A stretch of DNA of 64,000 nucleotides, taken from NCBI GenBank assembly GCA_963708735.1, contig CAVPTW010000039.1, positions 61,450 to 125,449 on the forward strand, in the 5' to 3' direction. The stretch's first letter is position 1. Each line of letters starts with the position of its first letter. Both the position numbers and the translations under genes were made by a program. Shown here one piece after another: positions 51,091 to 59,603 of this stretch. Under the pieces are notes generated by a model. That model made no database searches, was not told the DNA's origin, and saw only the letters and a program-made list of their open reading frames with translations. Origin of the DNA: JAGPUQ01 sp963708735 (lineage in GTDB: Bacteria; Pseudomonadota; Gammaproteobacteria; Pseudomonadales; Porticoccaceae).

Positions 51091-52452
51091 TCAAGCAATC
51101 GCAACCGCCGCACTGGCCGCTGGCGCATGCGTCTGTCTCCATTCATCGGGTTCCGGCTCGTGGCCATTGGCGATGAGCAGGTTGGCCACCTCGAAAATGA
51201 GATCCCGGCTGCCCCGATAGCCCACCGCGAGGCGGTGCGCCGCGCCCAGGCGATCGAAAATCGGCAGGCCCATGCGCAGGAAAGGCAAATGCAGTCGCGC
51301 CGCCATCTGTCGGCCGTGGGCATGGGTGATCAGCAGATCACAGCCCTTGGCCTGCGCTTCCAGATCCTCCAGATCGCCGATCAGGACCTCTGCGCACGGC
51401 AGATCGGCCAACAGTGGCGAATCGGTGGTGGTGACGGCGGCGGTGATCTCAAAACCGAGCTCGCTCAGAAAATGGGCCACGCTGTGCAACAGATCGGGTT
51501 CGGCGCCGATCGCGAGCCGGCTGCCGCCGGTGTAGAAGTGCCCATCGAGCATGGCGTCGACCAACTGGCTGCGCTGGCGGCGGTACTTGAGCGGGACCGG
51601 CCGGCCGCTGTATTCGGCAACAAAGGCCATGAAGGCGTCGTTGACCCCGAGCCCCAGCAGCCGGTCGAACACCCGCACCGGCGCATCGATATATTTGCCG
51701 AGCCATTCGGCCGCCGGACGCATCTGCTCGCCCAGCGCCAGCACCACTCCGGCCGAGCCGAGCGCGCGGATATCGGCGCGGGTAGTGCCGCCGATGGTGG
51801 TGGGGCTGAAATCCTCGGGCACATGGCCGTCCAGCGAACCGGAGAGATCCGGCACGAACACCGGATCGAGGCCGAAATCCTCCAGCGTCTCGCGCAGCTC
51901 CTCGATGTCCGCCACGGTGAGATGGCAGCCGGGCAGCACCGCCACCTTGCGGGGCTCTTTTACCGGAGCAGCGGGCTCCACCAGCACCTCCAGGATGCGC
52001 TTGACGGTCGCCGCCCAGCCGTCCTGGAAGGCGCCCTTGAAATCGGGGGTGGAGACATAGATCAGGCTGGTGTCGGCGAGCTCCGGATGGCGCTTGCGGG
52101 TGAGGGTAAGGTAGCCCTCCACATCGTCGCCCTTGGTCTCGGTCAGTCCGGTCGAGCACATGCCGATGATCTCGGGCCGCGACTTGGTGTAGATATTCAT
52201 CACCGCCTGCTCGACGTTGTCGAACCCGCCGAGCACGGTGGCGACTTCGCTCATGGCGGTGGTCTGCAGCGGAATCGATTCCTTGAAGTGGCGCACGAAC
52301 AGGACCATGCCGAAGGCGGTACAGCCCTGCGAGCCATGCAGGATCGGCATGGTGCTGGCCAGCCCCAGAAAGGCGAGCGCGCCGCCGACCGGCTGGCTCA
52401 TCTTCAGCGGGTTGACCGTGCAGGCCTTCTTGCCATGGCGCACCGTGGCCAT
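51091..52452 (-). CDS. nifN: FeMo-co scaffold subunit NifN
   Basis: 453 residues, NifK-like fold, partner of NifE in the assembly scaffold. Cluster and structural landmarks: KMSQPVGGALAFLG, HGSQGCTAFGMV, STGLTETKGDDVEGYL, GRPVPLKYRRQRSQLVDAMLD. Its start overlaps the nifE stop by one base. Confidence 0.95.
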   Translation of the reverse strand: MATVRHGKKACTVNPLKMSQPVGGALAFLGLASTMPILHGSQGCTAFGMVLFVRHFKESIPLQTTAMSEVATVLGGFDNVEQAVMNIYTKSRPEIIGMCSTGLTETKGDDVEGYLTLTRKRHPELADTSLIYVSTPDFKGAFQDGWAATVKRILEVLVEPAAPVKEPRKVAVLPGCHLTVADIEELRETLEDFGLDPVFVPDLSGSLDGHVPEDFSPTTIGGTTRADIRALGSAGVVLALGEQMRPAAEWLGKYIDAPVRVFDRLLGLGVNDAFMAFVAEYSGRPVPLKYRRQRSQLVDAMLDGHFYTGGSRLAIGAEPDLLHSVAHFLSELGFEITAAVTTTDSPLLADLPCAEVLIGDLEDLEAQAKGCDLLITHAHGRQMAARLHLPFLRMGLPIFDRLGAAHRLAVGYRGSRDLIFEVANLLIANGHEPEPDEWRQTHAPAASAAVAIA

Positions 52453-53933
52453 CAGGCAGCCTCCACCCGTCCGCCGGTGGGTGCCGGCGTCACCGCGGCG
52501 GGAGTGCCGGCGATCGGACGATCCAGATCCAGCGAATCCAGCGTCAGGGCCTGACTTTCCCAGGGCGCCGCCATGCGCACCTGCGCCCAGATCGGACTGA
52601 ACAGCGCCTTGTGCATCTCTTTCACCATGGCGACCATGCCGACGTAGCCGGCGTAGGCGTGGTGCTTTTCCTGGTTCACGTCCATCCAGGGCATCTTGGC
52701 CTTGAGCGCCACGAACTGGGAGCGGCCGCCGGAGAGCATGATGTCGGCGCGGGCTTCCTTCAGGATCCTGTACATCTCGCGCGGGGCGAGCTCGTCGAAC
52801 ATGTGAGCATCCTCGCCCATGATCTCCTTGAGGCGCTGTTTGTCCTCGGCGGTGGATTTCTTGGTGGAGGTGCCCACCACCTCCATGCCGATCTCCTGCA
52901 GCGCCGCCACCACCGACCAGGATTTGACGCCGCCGGTGATCAAGAGCACCCGCTTGCCATCCAGCGCCGCCTTGTAGGGCATGATGGCCTCCCAGGCGGC
53001 CGCCTCCTCGCGGGCAATCAGCGCCTCGGTGCGGGTCATCAACTCGGCGTCCGCGCCGCGCTCGATCAGCAGCCGCGCAATCTCGCGCAGCGACTCGCTC
53101 ATGTCGCCGATGCCATAGAACGAGCCCTCGAAGAACGGAATGCCGTAGCGCTCCTCCATCTTGCGGGCGACGTTGATCATCGCCTTGGAGCAGACCATCA
53201 TCGCCGCCCGCGCCCGATGCGCGTGGGCAATCTCGCTGTAGCGGGCATCGCCGGAGATGCAGGCCAGGATGCGAATCCCCAGCTCATCCAGCAGCGGCTT
53301 GATCTGCCACAGCTCGCCGGAGAGGTTGTATTCGCCGATGATATTGATGTCGTAGGGCGTGGTGTATTCGGGTTCCTCGGTGCCGATCACGTGCTCCAGC
53401 AGCGCCTCGCCGGCCAGCTTGTTGCCGAGGTTCTTGCTGCCGACGAAGCCCGGCGCGTTGATCGGGATCACCGGCTTGCCGAACTTCTCGCGCGCCGCCT
53501 TGCACACGGCGTCGATGTCGTCGCCGGTGAGCGCCGGAATGCAGGTCTGGTAGACGAACACCGCCGGCGGATCGTATTTCTCGATTACCTCGCGGATCGC
53601 CTTGAACAGCCGCTTCTCGCCGCCGAAGATGACATCGGTCTCGTTGATGTCGGTGGTGAAGCCGGTGCGGTAGAGCATCGAACCGGACGACTTGGCGCCG
53701 CGGTTATCCCAGCCATTGCCCTCGCAGGCGATCGGTCCGTGCACCAGATGGGCGACATCGGTCACCGGCTGCAAGGCAATCTTGGCGCCGTCGAAGGCGC
53801 AACCGCCCGCCGCCGCGCCGGGCTGGAGCTGCTTGGTGCAGCCCTTCTTGCGCTCCTTCTCCGACTTGCCCTGGTTCTTGCCGCAGCCGGGTTCGTTGAA
53901 AACATCCTGGACAGTGCTCGACAGGCTGCTCAT
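52452..53933 (-). CDS. nifE: FeMo-co scaffold subunit NifE
   Basis: 493 residues, NifD-like fold. Landmarks: GPIACEGNGWDNRGAKSSG (cluster Cys region), YQTCIPALTGDDID, CSKAMINVARKMEERYGIPFFEGSFYG. An N-terminal Cys pair (GCGKNQ, KGCTKQ) and a C-terminal AP-rich tail are present. Preferred start ATG 53933. Preceded by a sigma-54-type promoter. Confidence 0.95.
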   Translation of the reverse strand: MSSLSSTVQDVFNEPGCGKNQGKSEKERKKGCTKQLQPGAAAGGCAFDGAKIALQPVTDVAHLVHGPIACEGNGWDNRGAKSSGSMLYRTGFTTDINETDVIFGGEKRLFKAIREVIEKYDPPAVFVYQTCIPALTGDDIDAVCKAAREKFGKPVIPINAPGFVGSKNLGNKLAGEALLEHVIGTEEPEYTTPYDINIIGEYNLSGELWQIKPLLDELGIRILACISGDARYSEIAHAHRARAAMMVCSKAMINVARKMEERYGIPFFEGSFYGIGDMSESLREIARLLIERGADAELMTRTEALIAREEAAAWEAIMPYKAALDGKRVLLITGGVKSWSVVAALQEIGMEVVGTSTKKSTAEDKQRLKEIMGEDAHMFDELAPREMYRILKEARADIMLSGGRSQFVALKAKMPWMDVNQEKHHAYAGYVGMVAMVKEMHKALFSPIWAQVRMAAPWESQALTLDSLDLDRPIAGTPAAVTPAPTGGRVEAA

Positions 53934-53994
53934 GGCAGGGCCACCTCCGCGCGCCGGGCAGGGACTGCCGCGGCTCTTCGTTTCATCCTCACTC

Positions 53995-54010
53995 AGCAGA
54001 AATCGGGCCA
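53995..54010 (-). promoter_or_regulatory. Sigma-54-like promoter of the nifENX operon
   Basis: Minus strand TGGCCCGATTTCTGCT against consensus TGGCACGRNNNTTGCW: two mismatches, correct GG-N10-GC spacing, 62 bases before nifE. No TGT-N10-ACA site found upstream (only a nine-base-spaced TGT/ACA pair near 54037). Confidence 0.68.
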
Positions 54011-54229
54011 GCCCGGGGAATCCTTTGGCTGTCCATTGAAAACAAGGAGTTGGGATTGAAGAGGGATAGAGTGCCCATCGCCGCCGCGACAATTGGCCGG
54101 TTTGCGACACAGCCTTGTGGGCTTTGTCGGGAAACCTCTCGGACATGGCGCCAGCCGCCGGGCGGACCTTGACCGGCGTCAGGCGGATGTCGGCCGAGGC
54201 TTGTCAACGATCGTTCGGCGGGCCGATGG

Positions 54230-54244
54230 TGGCGTGCCATTTGC
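54230..54244 (+). promoter_or_regulatory. Weak sigma-54-like sequence
   Basis: TGGCGT-GCCAT-TTGC on the plus strand: perfect -12, partial -24, 27 bases before the small ORF at 54271. Confidence 0.35.
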
Positions 54245-54270
54245 GGCAGGACGCTACAGGGGATACGGGT

Positions 54271-54699
54271 ATGGACACCACGCTTTCCAACGTGCAGGAG
54301 CGGAAGTTTTCACTGTCCAGTTTCGGCCCGCTGTTCGAGTGGGGCATCGCCTTGCTGCCGGTGCCGTCGTACCAGCTCGGCGGTGGCCTGTGGTACTGGC
54401 TCGGCCCGGGGCTGTTCTTCTGGTGCTGCTTTCCGCCCCCAGCGCCACGACGGCGGAATGGTCGAAGCCTCGCCCAGCAGGTCTTCCCGCTCGGTGCCCA
54501 TCTTCAGGAACAGCAGGTAGGTGATCTGCTCCACGTAGTCGCCACAGGAAACGCCCTGGTCGCGCAACACATGGGCGTAGTTCCAGACTTTGGAAACGAG
54601 TTGTGCGTTGGTCATCCGGGGGGCCTGGTCTCGAACAGATCCTGCGCGTCGGCCAGCGCCGACAGCGGGATCACCTCTACGGCATCGGACAGCGCGTAG
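54271..54699 (+). other. Chimeric ORF upstream of nifE
   Basis: Starts with ATG 54271 after AGGGGA. The first ~54 residues look protein-like (SLSSFGPLFEWGIALLPVPSY, GGGLWYWLGPGLFFW); after about 54440 the frame is antisense to the HsdM fragment and has no protein character. Probably a host gene cut by the restriction-locus insertion. No name can be given. Confidence 0.3.
54310..54615 (-). pseudogene. Fragment of a type I restriction-modification methylase (HsdM N-terminus)
   Basis: The first ~58 residues (MTNAQLVSKVWNYAHVLRDQG, DYVEQITYLLFLKMGTE, IPPSWRW) match the N-terminal helical domain of HsdM. From about 54448 onward the reading frame is antisense to the flanking host sequence. The rest of HsdM, HsdS and HsdR are absent. 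ATG 54615 overlaps the upstream small gene stop by 4 bases. Confidence 0.75.
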
Positions 54700-54806
54700 C
54701 GGCGCTGTCCGGGGGTAAAGCACCGCGGTTCGCTGCATGAAAATCGAAAGGTAAGCTTTCGATTTTCATGCGAGCCCGCCTCGCATGCATCTGCGAGACC
54801 CTTCAT
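54612..54806 (-). other. Small ORF coupled to the HsdM fragment
   Basis: 64 codons between the HEPN fragment (start overlaps its stop) and the HsdM start (4-base overlap). The end reads YALSDAVEVIPLSALADAQDLFE; the start is cut through by a perfect inverted repeat at 54735-54771. I do not recognise it; it may be a remnant. Confidence 0.4.
54735..54771. repeat. Perfect 16-bp inverted repeat
   Basis: GCATGAAAATCGAAAG and its reverse complement around a 5-base loop (GTAAG). AT-rich compared with surroundings. It could be a hairpin signal, an excision scar or a palindromic target. Confidence 0.8.
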
Positions 54807-55192
54807 CAGCCGCCGCGTCCCTGGTCGTTCAGCAAAGCAGGGCGGTGACGCTTCAGCCAGGCGCGCACTTCATCACGCAGCTCCCGCGCGCTGGCGATGC
54901 ACTGCTCCACCGCGCTTTCCGGCACCGCGTCGCCCGAGTAATCGGCGACGTTGCGCTGCTTGCGCAAGGCATCGAGGGTGATGATGTCTCGCCGGTCCAG
55001 GCCGATGGTGTGGCCCAAGGTCTGGATCATTGTCATGTGGTGGCCGGGGCGGCTGGTCAGGGTGCGGTAGCCATTGGCCTGCAAGGCCGGCTTGGCCAGT
55101 TGCATGATCGCCTTGCAGGCGGCATCGAAGCGGTTTTCGGCACTGATCTGGGTGACCTCGGCGTCGGCCAGATTGCGGTCGGCGGCGCGCAA
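54806..55192 (-). pseudogene. HEPN-type domain protein fragment (SAV_6107-like) of the restriction locus
   Basis: Readable part RAADRNLADAEVTQISAENRFDAACKAIM, GYRTLTSRPGHHMTMIQTLGHTIGL, ALRKQRNVADYSG matches the HEPN-like accessory family often found in type I restriction operons. The frame continues upstream (EALERAAAIGRLL) but is cut by an in-frame TAG around 55228; no ATG start with a ribosome site is seen. The remaining 55193-55515 stretch has no other gene. Confidence 0.65.
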
Positions 55193-55453
55193 CAGCCGGC
55201 CGATTGCCGCCGCGCGCTCCAGCGCCTCCTACACGGGATAGAGCGCGCCCGCCAACTCGGCAAGCGGGACATCGCCGATCACCGTGCGGGTCAGCAGGCA
55301 GAATGAAACGAGCAGCGGGATTGACAGATTGGCGGCACGCCTGATTCCGTGCTGGCCTCGCCCTCGCCGGAACGCGTCGCGAAGCGGACAAAAGCGACAG
55401 CCCCGTTCCCCACACCCTCATGTTTTTCCACGCCAAATCAACCCATTAACCAT

Positions 55454-55468
55454 CGGCCCCGATCTTGC
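55454..55468 (+). promoter_or_regulatory. Possible sigma-54 promoter of the FmdB-like gene
   Basis: CGGCCC-CGATC-TTGC: perfect -12 and GG-N10-GC spacing, weaker -24. 48 bases before the ATG at 55516. No NifA site recognised. Confidence 0.42.
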
Positions 55469-55515
55469 TAGGCTGCTGGGCCGGCGCCGTGCCGGCGTTG
55501 CGAGCGGCGAGACCC

Positions 55516-55743
55516 ATGCCCATCTTCGACTTTCACTGCAATAGCTGCGGCCAGACCTTCGAGCTGTTGGTGCGCGGCGACCCGCCGGCGTGCCCACACT
55601 GCGGCAGCGCGCTCGTTGCCAAGCAGATGTCGGCGCCGAATGCGCCGGGCAGGTCGAAGGAGATCCTCGCCAGCGCGCGCCGCCAGGCAGCGCGCGAGGG
55701 GCATTTCAGCCATTACTCGCGCTCGGAAAAACCGCGCGTGTAG
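55516..55743 (+). CDS. FmdB-family zinc-ribbon protein
   Basis: 75 residues: MPIFDFHCNSCGQTFELLVRG then ACPHCGSALVAKQMSAP. The CxxC...CxxC ribbon is the FmdB/CxxC regulatory family. Function unknown; found in several nif islands by position. A rightward two-gene unit with the gene at 55779. Confidence 0.8.
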   Translation: MPIFDFHCNSCGQTFELLVRGDPPACPHCGSALVAKQMSAPNAPGRSKEILASARRQAAREGHFSHYSRSEKPRV

Positions 55744-55778
55744 CGCGGCCGCGGATACCCCACGCCGCCAGGGGTGCT

Positions 55779-56120
55779 ATGTCCACCGAAGCTCATGAGT
55801 TGCCCGCCGTCTTCCGACACCACGTGTTCTGCTGTTACCAGCAGCGGACGCCGGGCCATCCGCGCGGCGGCCGCGGGAAGAACGGCGCGGCGCCGTTGTG
55901 GTACCGCCTCGGCAAACAGTTACAGGCGAACAGTCTCGCCGAGGTCGGCATGGCGGCGACCGGCTGCCTGGGCTTTTGCAGCGCGGGGCCGCTGACGGTG
56001 GTCTACCCGGCCGGCGTCTGGTGCCAGCCGAGGTCCACCGAGGATATCGACCAGATTGTGCAAACCCATCTGGCCGGTGAGGGCATCGTCGAACGGCTGG
56101 CGGTGATCCCGAAGCGCTGA
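55779..56120 (+). CDS. Thioredoxin-fold [2Fe-2S] ferredoxin with altered ligand
   Basis: 113 residues. The family pattern H-x-F-x-C-x(12)-C... appears as HHVFCCYQQRTPGHPRGGRGKNG: the second cysteine of the first pair is replaced (PRGG), although an extra Cys (CC) is upstream. The second pair GCLGFCSAGP is intact. Compare with the canonical version at 44704. Either another ligand is used or the cluster is lost. Confidence 0.8.
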   Translation: MSTEAHELPAVFRHHVFCCYQQRTPGHPRGGRGKNGAAPLWYRLGKQLQANSLAEVGMAATGCLGFCSAGPLTVVYPAGVWCQPRSTEDIDQIVQTHLAGEGIVERLAVIPKR

Positions 56121-56248
56121 GCGGATTTCACCGCGCTGCGCGACATCACGCCGTTGCCGGAACTGGGCGTGCCGAAGCAGGCCCCCGGCGGCGGAGGGCA
56201 GCACGGGCTGCGAATTGGCGGGCTGATTCGCGGGCGCCCAACGAGAAA

Positions 56249-56274
56249 GGCCGCGGGGACTTGTCCCCGCGGCC
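56249..56274 (-). terminator. Rho-independent terminator of nifHDK
   Basis: GGCCGCGGGGAC and GTCCCCGCGGCC, very stable, followed on the minus strand by TTTCTCG. It lies 23 bases after the nifK stop. Confidence 0.75.
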
Positions 56275-56296
56275 GGCTTCCATACGATCGTCGCGC

Positions 56297-57853
56297 CTAG
56301 CGAATGATGTCGTAGCTGTAGTCGGTCTTGGCCGGGATGATGGTGTTCCTGTCGATCTCGTCGAAGATCTTGTCGAGGATCCACACCAGCACGTTCATCG
56401 CGCCCTGGTAGCCCCACACCGGGTAGCGGTGGTGGTGATGGCGGTCGAACACCGGGAAGCCGATGCGGATCAGCGGCGTACCGGTGTCGCGCTCCAGATA
56501 CTTGCCGTAGGTGTTGCCGATCAGGAAATCGACCGGCTCGGTGAACAGCAGCGAGCGCATGTGCCACAGGTCCTTGCCGGCGTAGGCATGGCAACCCTTG
56601 CCGAAAGGCGAGCTGTCGAACAGCGCCTGCATTTTGGCTTCCCAATCCTTGCCGCCGTTGGTGGCCAGCACGTGGGTGGGTTCGGCGCCCAGTTCCAGCA
56701 GGAAGGACGCCAATCCGAAGCACAAATCGGGATCGCCGTAGAGGGCGAACTTCTTGCCGTGGATGTGGGCGCTGGAATCGGCGATGGCGTCCACCAGCCG
56801 GCCGCGTTCCCTGGCCAGCGCCTCGGGAATCTCCTTGCCGGTGAGCCTGGAGATGCCCATCAGGAACTGGTCGGTGCCGGCCACGCCGACCGGGTGGTTG
56901 AAGGCGAGCGTTTCCTGGCCCTTGCCGGCGCAGAAATCCAGCGTCTTGAGGGTGCAGTATTCCTGCATGGAAACCGTTGCCTTGGCGTTGAGCGCCGCCG
57001 CCGCATCTTCCAGCGTGGTGCCGCCGTCGTACATGCGGAATTCGCCGTCGGTGGGCGTGTCCCATACGTCCGAGGCATCGCACAGCATGGTGTAGTCGAC
57101 GCCCATCAGGTCGAAGATGCGCTTGATTTCGCGCTGGTTGCCGACGGTGTAGCCGTCGAAACCGCCCACGAAATTGATCTTCTCGTTCGGCACGCGCTCG
57201 GGTACCGGCACGGTGCCGGCCTTGCCGTCCCAGAAGTGCTTGAGCACGCCCAGGAGCGCATTGTCGTAGCCGGTGATGTGGCTGCCGACGAAGGCCGGGG
57301 TGTGGGCGAAGGGCACGTCGAATTCTTCCGGCACCGAGCCCTTTTCCTTGGCGTTCTTGATGAAGGCGTTCAGGTCATCGCCGATCACCTCGGCCATGCA
57401 GGTGGTGGACACGGCGATCATCTTGGGCTTGTACATGCTGTAGGCATTGGCCAGGCCGTCGATCATGTTGTTGAGGCCGCCGAATACCGCCGCGTCCTCG
57501 GTCATGCTGGATGACACGCAGGAGCTCGGCTCCTTGAAGTGGCGCGAGAAGTGCGAGCGGTAATAGGCGACGCAGCCCTGCGAGCCGTGCACGAACGGCA
57601 GCGTGCCCTCGAAGCCCACCGCCACGAACACCGCGCCCAGCGGCTGGCAGGCCTTGGCCGGGTTGACGGTGAGCGAGTCGCGGGCGAAGTTCTTTTCCCG
57701 GTAGTCCCAGGTCTTGGTCCACTCGCGGATTTCTTCCAGCTTGTCGGCGGGCTGGGGATTTTCAAACTGTTTCTTGTTCTCGAACATCTCGATGTATTCC
57801 GGGCCGCGGAACAGATTGAAATGGTCGAGGACGTTGTCGGCATTCTGGCTCAT
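56297..57853 (-). CDS. nifK: Nitrogenase MoFe protein beta chain NifK
   Basis: 518 residues. P-cluster Cys are in KACQPLGA, HGSQGCVAYY and STTCMAEVIGDD (with the Ser ligand region). It forms the alpha2beta2 MoFe protein with NifD. Begins MSQNADNVLDHFNLFRGPEY. Final gene of nifHDK. Confidence 0.98.
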   Translation of the reverse strand: MSQNADNVLDHFNLFRGPEYIEMFENKKQFENPQPADKLEEIREWTKTWDYREKNFARDSLTVNPAKACQPLGAVFVAVGFEGTLPFVHGSQGCVAYYRSHFSRHFKEPSSCVSSSMTEDAAVFGGLNNMIDGLANAYSMYKPKMIAVSTTCMAEVIGDDLNAFIKNAKEKGSVPEEFDVPFAHTPAFVGSHITGYDNALLGVLKHFWDGKAGTVPVPERVPNEKINFVGGFDGYTVGNQREIKRIFDLMGVDYTMLCDASDVWDTPTDGEFRMYDGGTTLEDAAAALNAKATVSMQEYCTLKTLDFCAGKGQETLAFNHPVGVAGTDQFLMGISRLTGKEIPEALARERGRLVDAIADSSAHIHGKKFALYGDPDLCFGLASFLLELGAEPTHVLATNGGKDWEAKMQALFDSSPFGKGCHAYAGKDLWHMRSLLFTEPVDFLIGNTYGKYLERDTGTPLIRIGFPVFDRHHHHRYPVWGYQGAMNVLVWILDKIFDEIDRNTIIPAKTDYSYDIIR

Positions 57854-57874
57854 GGTGCAACTCCTGAGGATCGG

Positions 57875-57937
57875 TAGGGTGGGTCAGGAAGGCCGACCCA
57901 CCATCACTGCTGTCATTCGGGCAACCTGCCCACCCTA
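57875..57937. repeat. REP-like nested inverted repeat between nifD and nifK
   Basis: Outer arms TAGGGTGGG (57875-57883) and CCCACCCTA (57929-57937), with an inner hairpin GTGGGTC/GACCCAC. The GTAGGGTGGGTC type of repeat is widespread between gammaproteobacterial genes. It may modulate nifD:nifK stoichiometry or mRNA stability. Confidence 0.65.
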
Positions 57938-58000
57938 CTTCCGCTTTTGCTTTCGGTTACTCTCGATGCTCCCGGTGCTCTCGGGTTAGTGCGTCCTCGT

Positions 58001-59464
58001 TTACGACGCCGCTTTCCAGGGCGTCTTGGTCAGCGTCCACACCGGACTGTTGATCGCCATGTCCATGTCGCGGGCGAAGATGGCAAAGCCGTCATAGCCG
58101 TGATACGGACCCGAGTAATCCCAGGAGTGCATCTGCCGGAACGGATAGCCCATCTTCTGGAACACGTACTTTTCCTTGATGCCGGAAGCCACCAGGTCGG
58201 GCTGCAGCGCCTCGACGAACTTCTCGAACTCGTAGCCGGTGACGTCGTCGTAGATCAGCGTGCCGTCCTTCACATAGTGGGTGGTGCGCTGATAGTCGTC
58301 GTTGTGGCCGAACTCGTAACCGGTGCCGATGACCTCCATGCCCAGATCCTCGTAGGCACCGATCACATGGCGCGGGCGCAGGCCGCCGACGAACAGCATC
58401 ACCTTCTTGCCTTCCAGGCGCGGGCGGTACTTGTCGATCACCGCCTGCATCAGCGGCTGGTACTTGGCGATGACCCGCTCGGCGCCTTCCTTGATCTTGT
58501 CATCGAAATGGCCCGCGATTTCGCGCAGGGATTCGGCGATCTTGGTCGGCCCGAAGAAGTTGTATTCCACCCACGGAATCCCGTACTTCTCTTCCATGTG
58601 CCGGCTGATGTAGTTCATCGACCGGTAGCAGTGCAGCACGTTCAGTTTCGCCTTGGGCGTGTTCTCCAGCTCGGCGATGGAGCCATCGCCGGACCATTGC
58701 GCCACCACGCGCAGGCCCATTTCCTCCAGCAGGATGCGCGAGGACCAGGCATCGCCGCCGATGTTGTAGTCGCCGATGATGGCGACGTCGTAGGGCGTGG
58801 TCTCGAATTTGGGCGGTGCGTTGGGGTCGATCTTGTCGAACACCCAGTCGCGGATCGAGTCGTTGGCGATGTGGTGGCCCAGCGACTGCGACACGCCGCG
58901 AAAACCCTCGCAGCGCACCGGCACGATGGTCTTGCCGCCGTATTCCTTCGACTTGGCCTTGGACACCGCTTCGATGTCGTCGCCGATCAGACCGATCGGG
59001 CATTCGGACTGCACCGTGATGCCGTGGTTGAGCGGAAACAGCACCTCGATTTCGTCCATGATCTTGGCGAGCTTCTTGTCGCCGCCAAAGACGATGTCCT
59101 TTTCCTGGAAATCGGAGGTGAACTGCATGGTCACGAAGGTATCTACCCCCGTGGTGCCGATGTAGTAATTGCGCCGCGCCGCCCAGGAATACTGGCCGCA
59201 GCCCACCGGACCGTGGGAGATGTGGATCATGTCCTTGATCGGACCCCACACCACGCCCTTGGAACCGGCGTAGGCGCAACCACGAATGGTCATCACGCCA
59301 GGCACGGACTTGACATTGGATTTGACGCCGCAGTCGGACTTGCCTTCTTCAAAGGTGCCCAGGTGCTTGCCGCGCCGCTTGGCGGTCTTGTCGGGATAGA
59401 CCTCCAGCACTTCGTCGATGAGCGCCTTGTTGCGCTCCTTGGTTTGCTCGACTGTCAGGCTCAT
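58001..59464 (-). CDS. nifD: Nitrogenase MoFe protein alpha chain NifD
   Basis: 487 residues. P-cluster Cys in RGCAYAG, HGPVGCGQYSW and QSECPIGLIGDD; FeMo-co ligands Cys in NVLHCYRSMNYI and His in HSWDYSGPYHG. A Mo-nitrogenase-type chain throughout. Starts MSLTVEQTKERNKALIDEV. Confidence 0.98.
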   Translation of the reverse strand: MSLTVEQTKERNKALIDEVLEVYPDKTAKRRGKHLGTFEEGKSDCGVKSNVKSVPGVMTIRGCAYAGSKGVVWGPIKDMIHISHGPVGCGQYSWAARRNYYIGTTGVDTFVTMQFTSDFQEKDIVFGGDKKLAKIMDEIEVLFPLNHGITVQSECPIGLIGDDIEAVSKAKSKEYGGKTIVPVRCEGFRGVSQSLGHHIANDSIRDWVFDKIDPNAPPKFETTPYDVAIIGDYNIGGDAWSSRILLEEMGLRVVAQWSGDGSIAELENTPKAKLNVLHCYRSMNYISRHMEEKYGIPWVEYNFFGPTKIAESLREIAGHFDDKIKEGAERVIAKYQPLMQAVIDKYRPRLEGKKVMLFVGGLRPRHVIGAYEDLGMEVIGTGYEFGHNDDYQRTTHYVKDGTLIYDDVTGYEFEKFVEALQPDLVASGIKEKYVFQKMGYPFRQMHSWDYSGPYHGYDGFAIFARDMDMAINSPVWTLTKTPWKAAS

Positions 59465-59603
59465 GTGCGATCTCCTAACCGGATGTTGAACTCAAAATTC
59501 TGTTTAAACTGCAAACGCATTGCGGTGTTCCGTGCGCGAGCGCCGATGGTTCGCGGAGGTTCTGCCCAGGGCTCGCACCCTGGACAGTTTTCCTTCGCCG
59601 GCC

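Noticed and set aside
54030..54060. TGT...ACA pair upstream of nifE as a NifA site
   Set aside because: The spacing is nine bases, not ten, so it does not fit TGT-N10-ACA; noted only in the nifE promoter entry.
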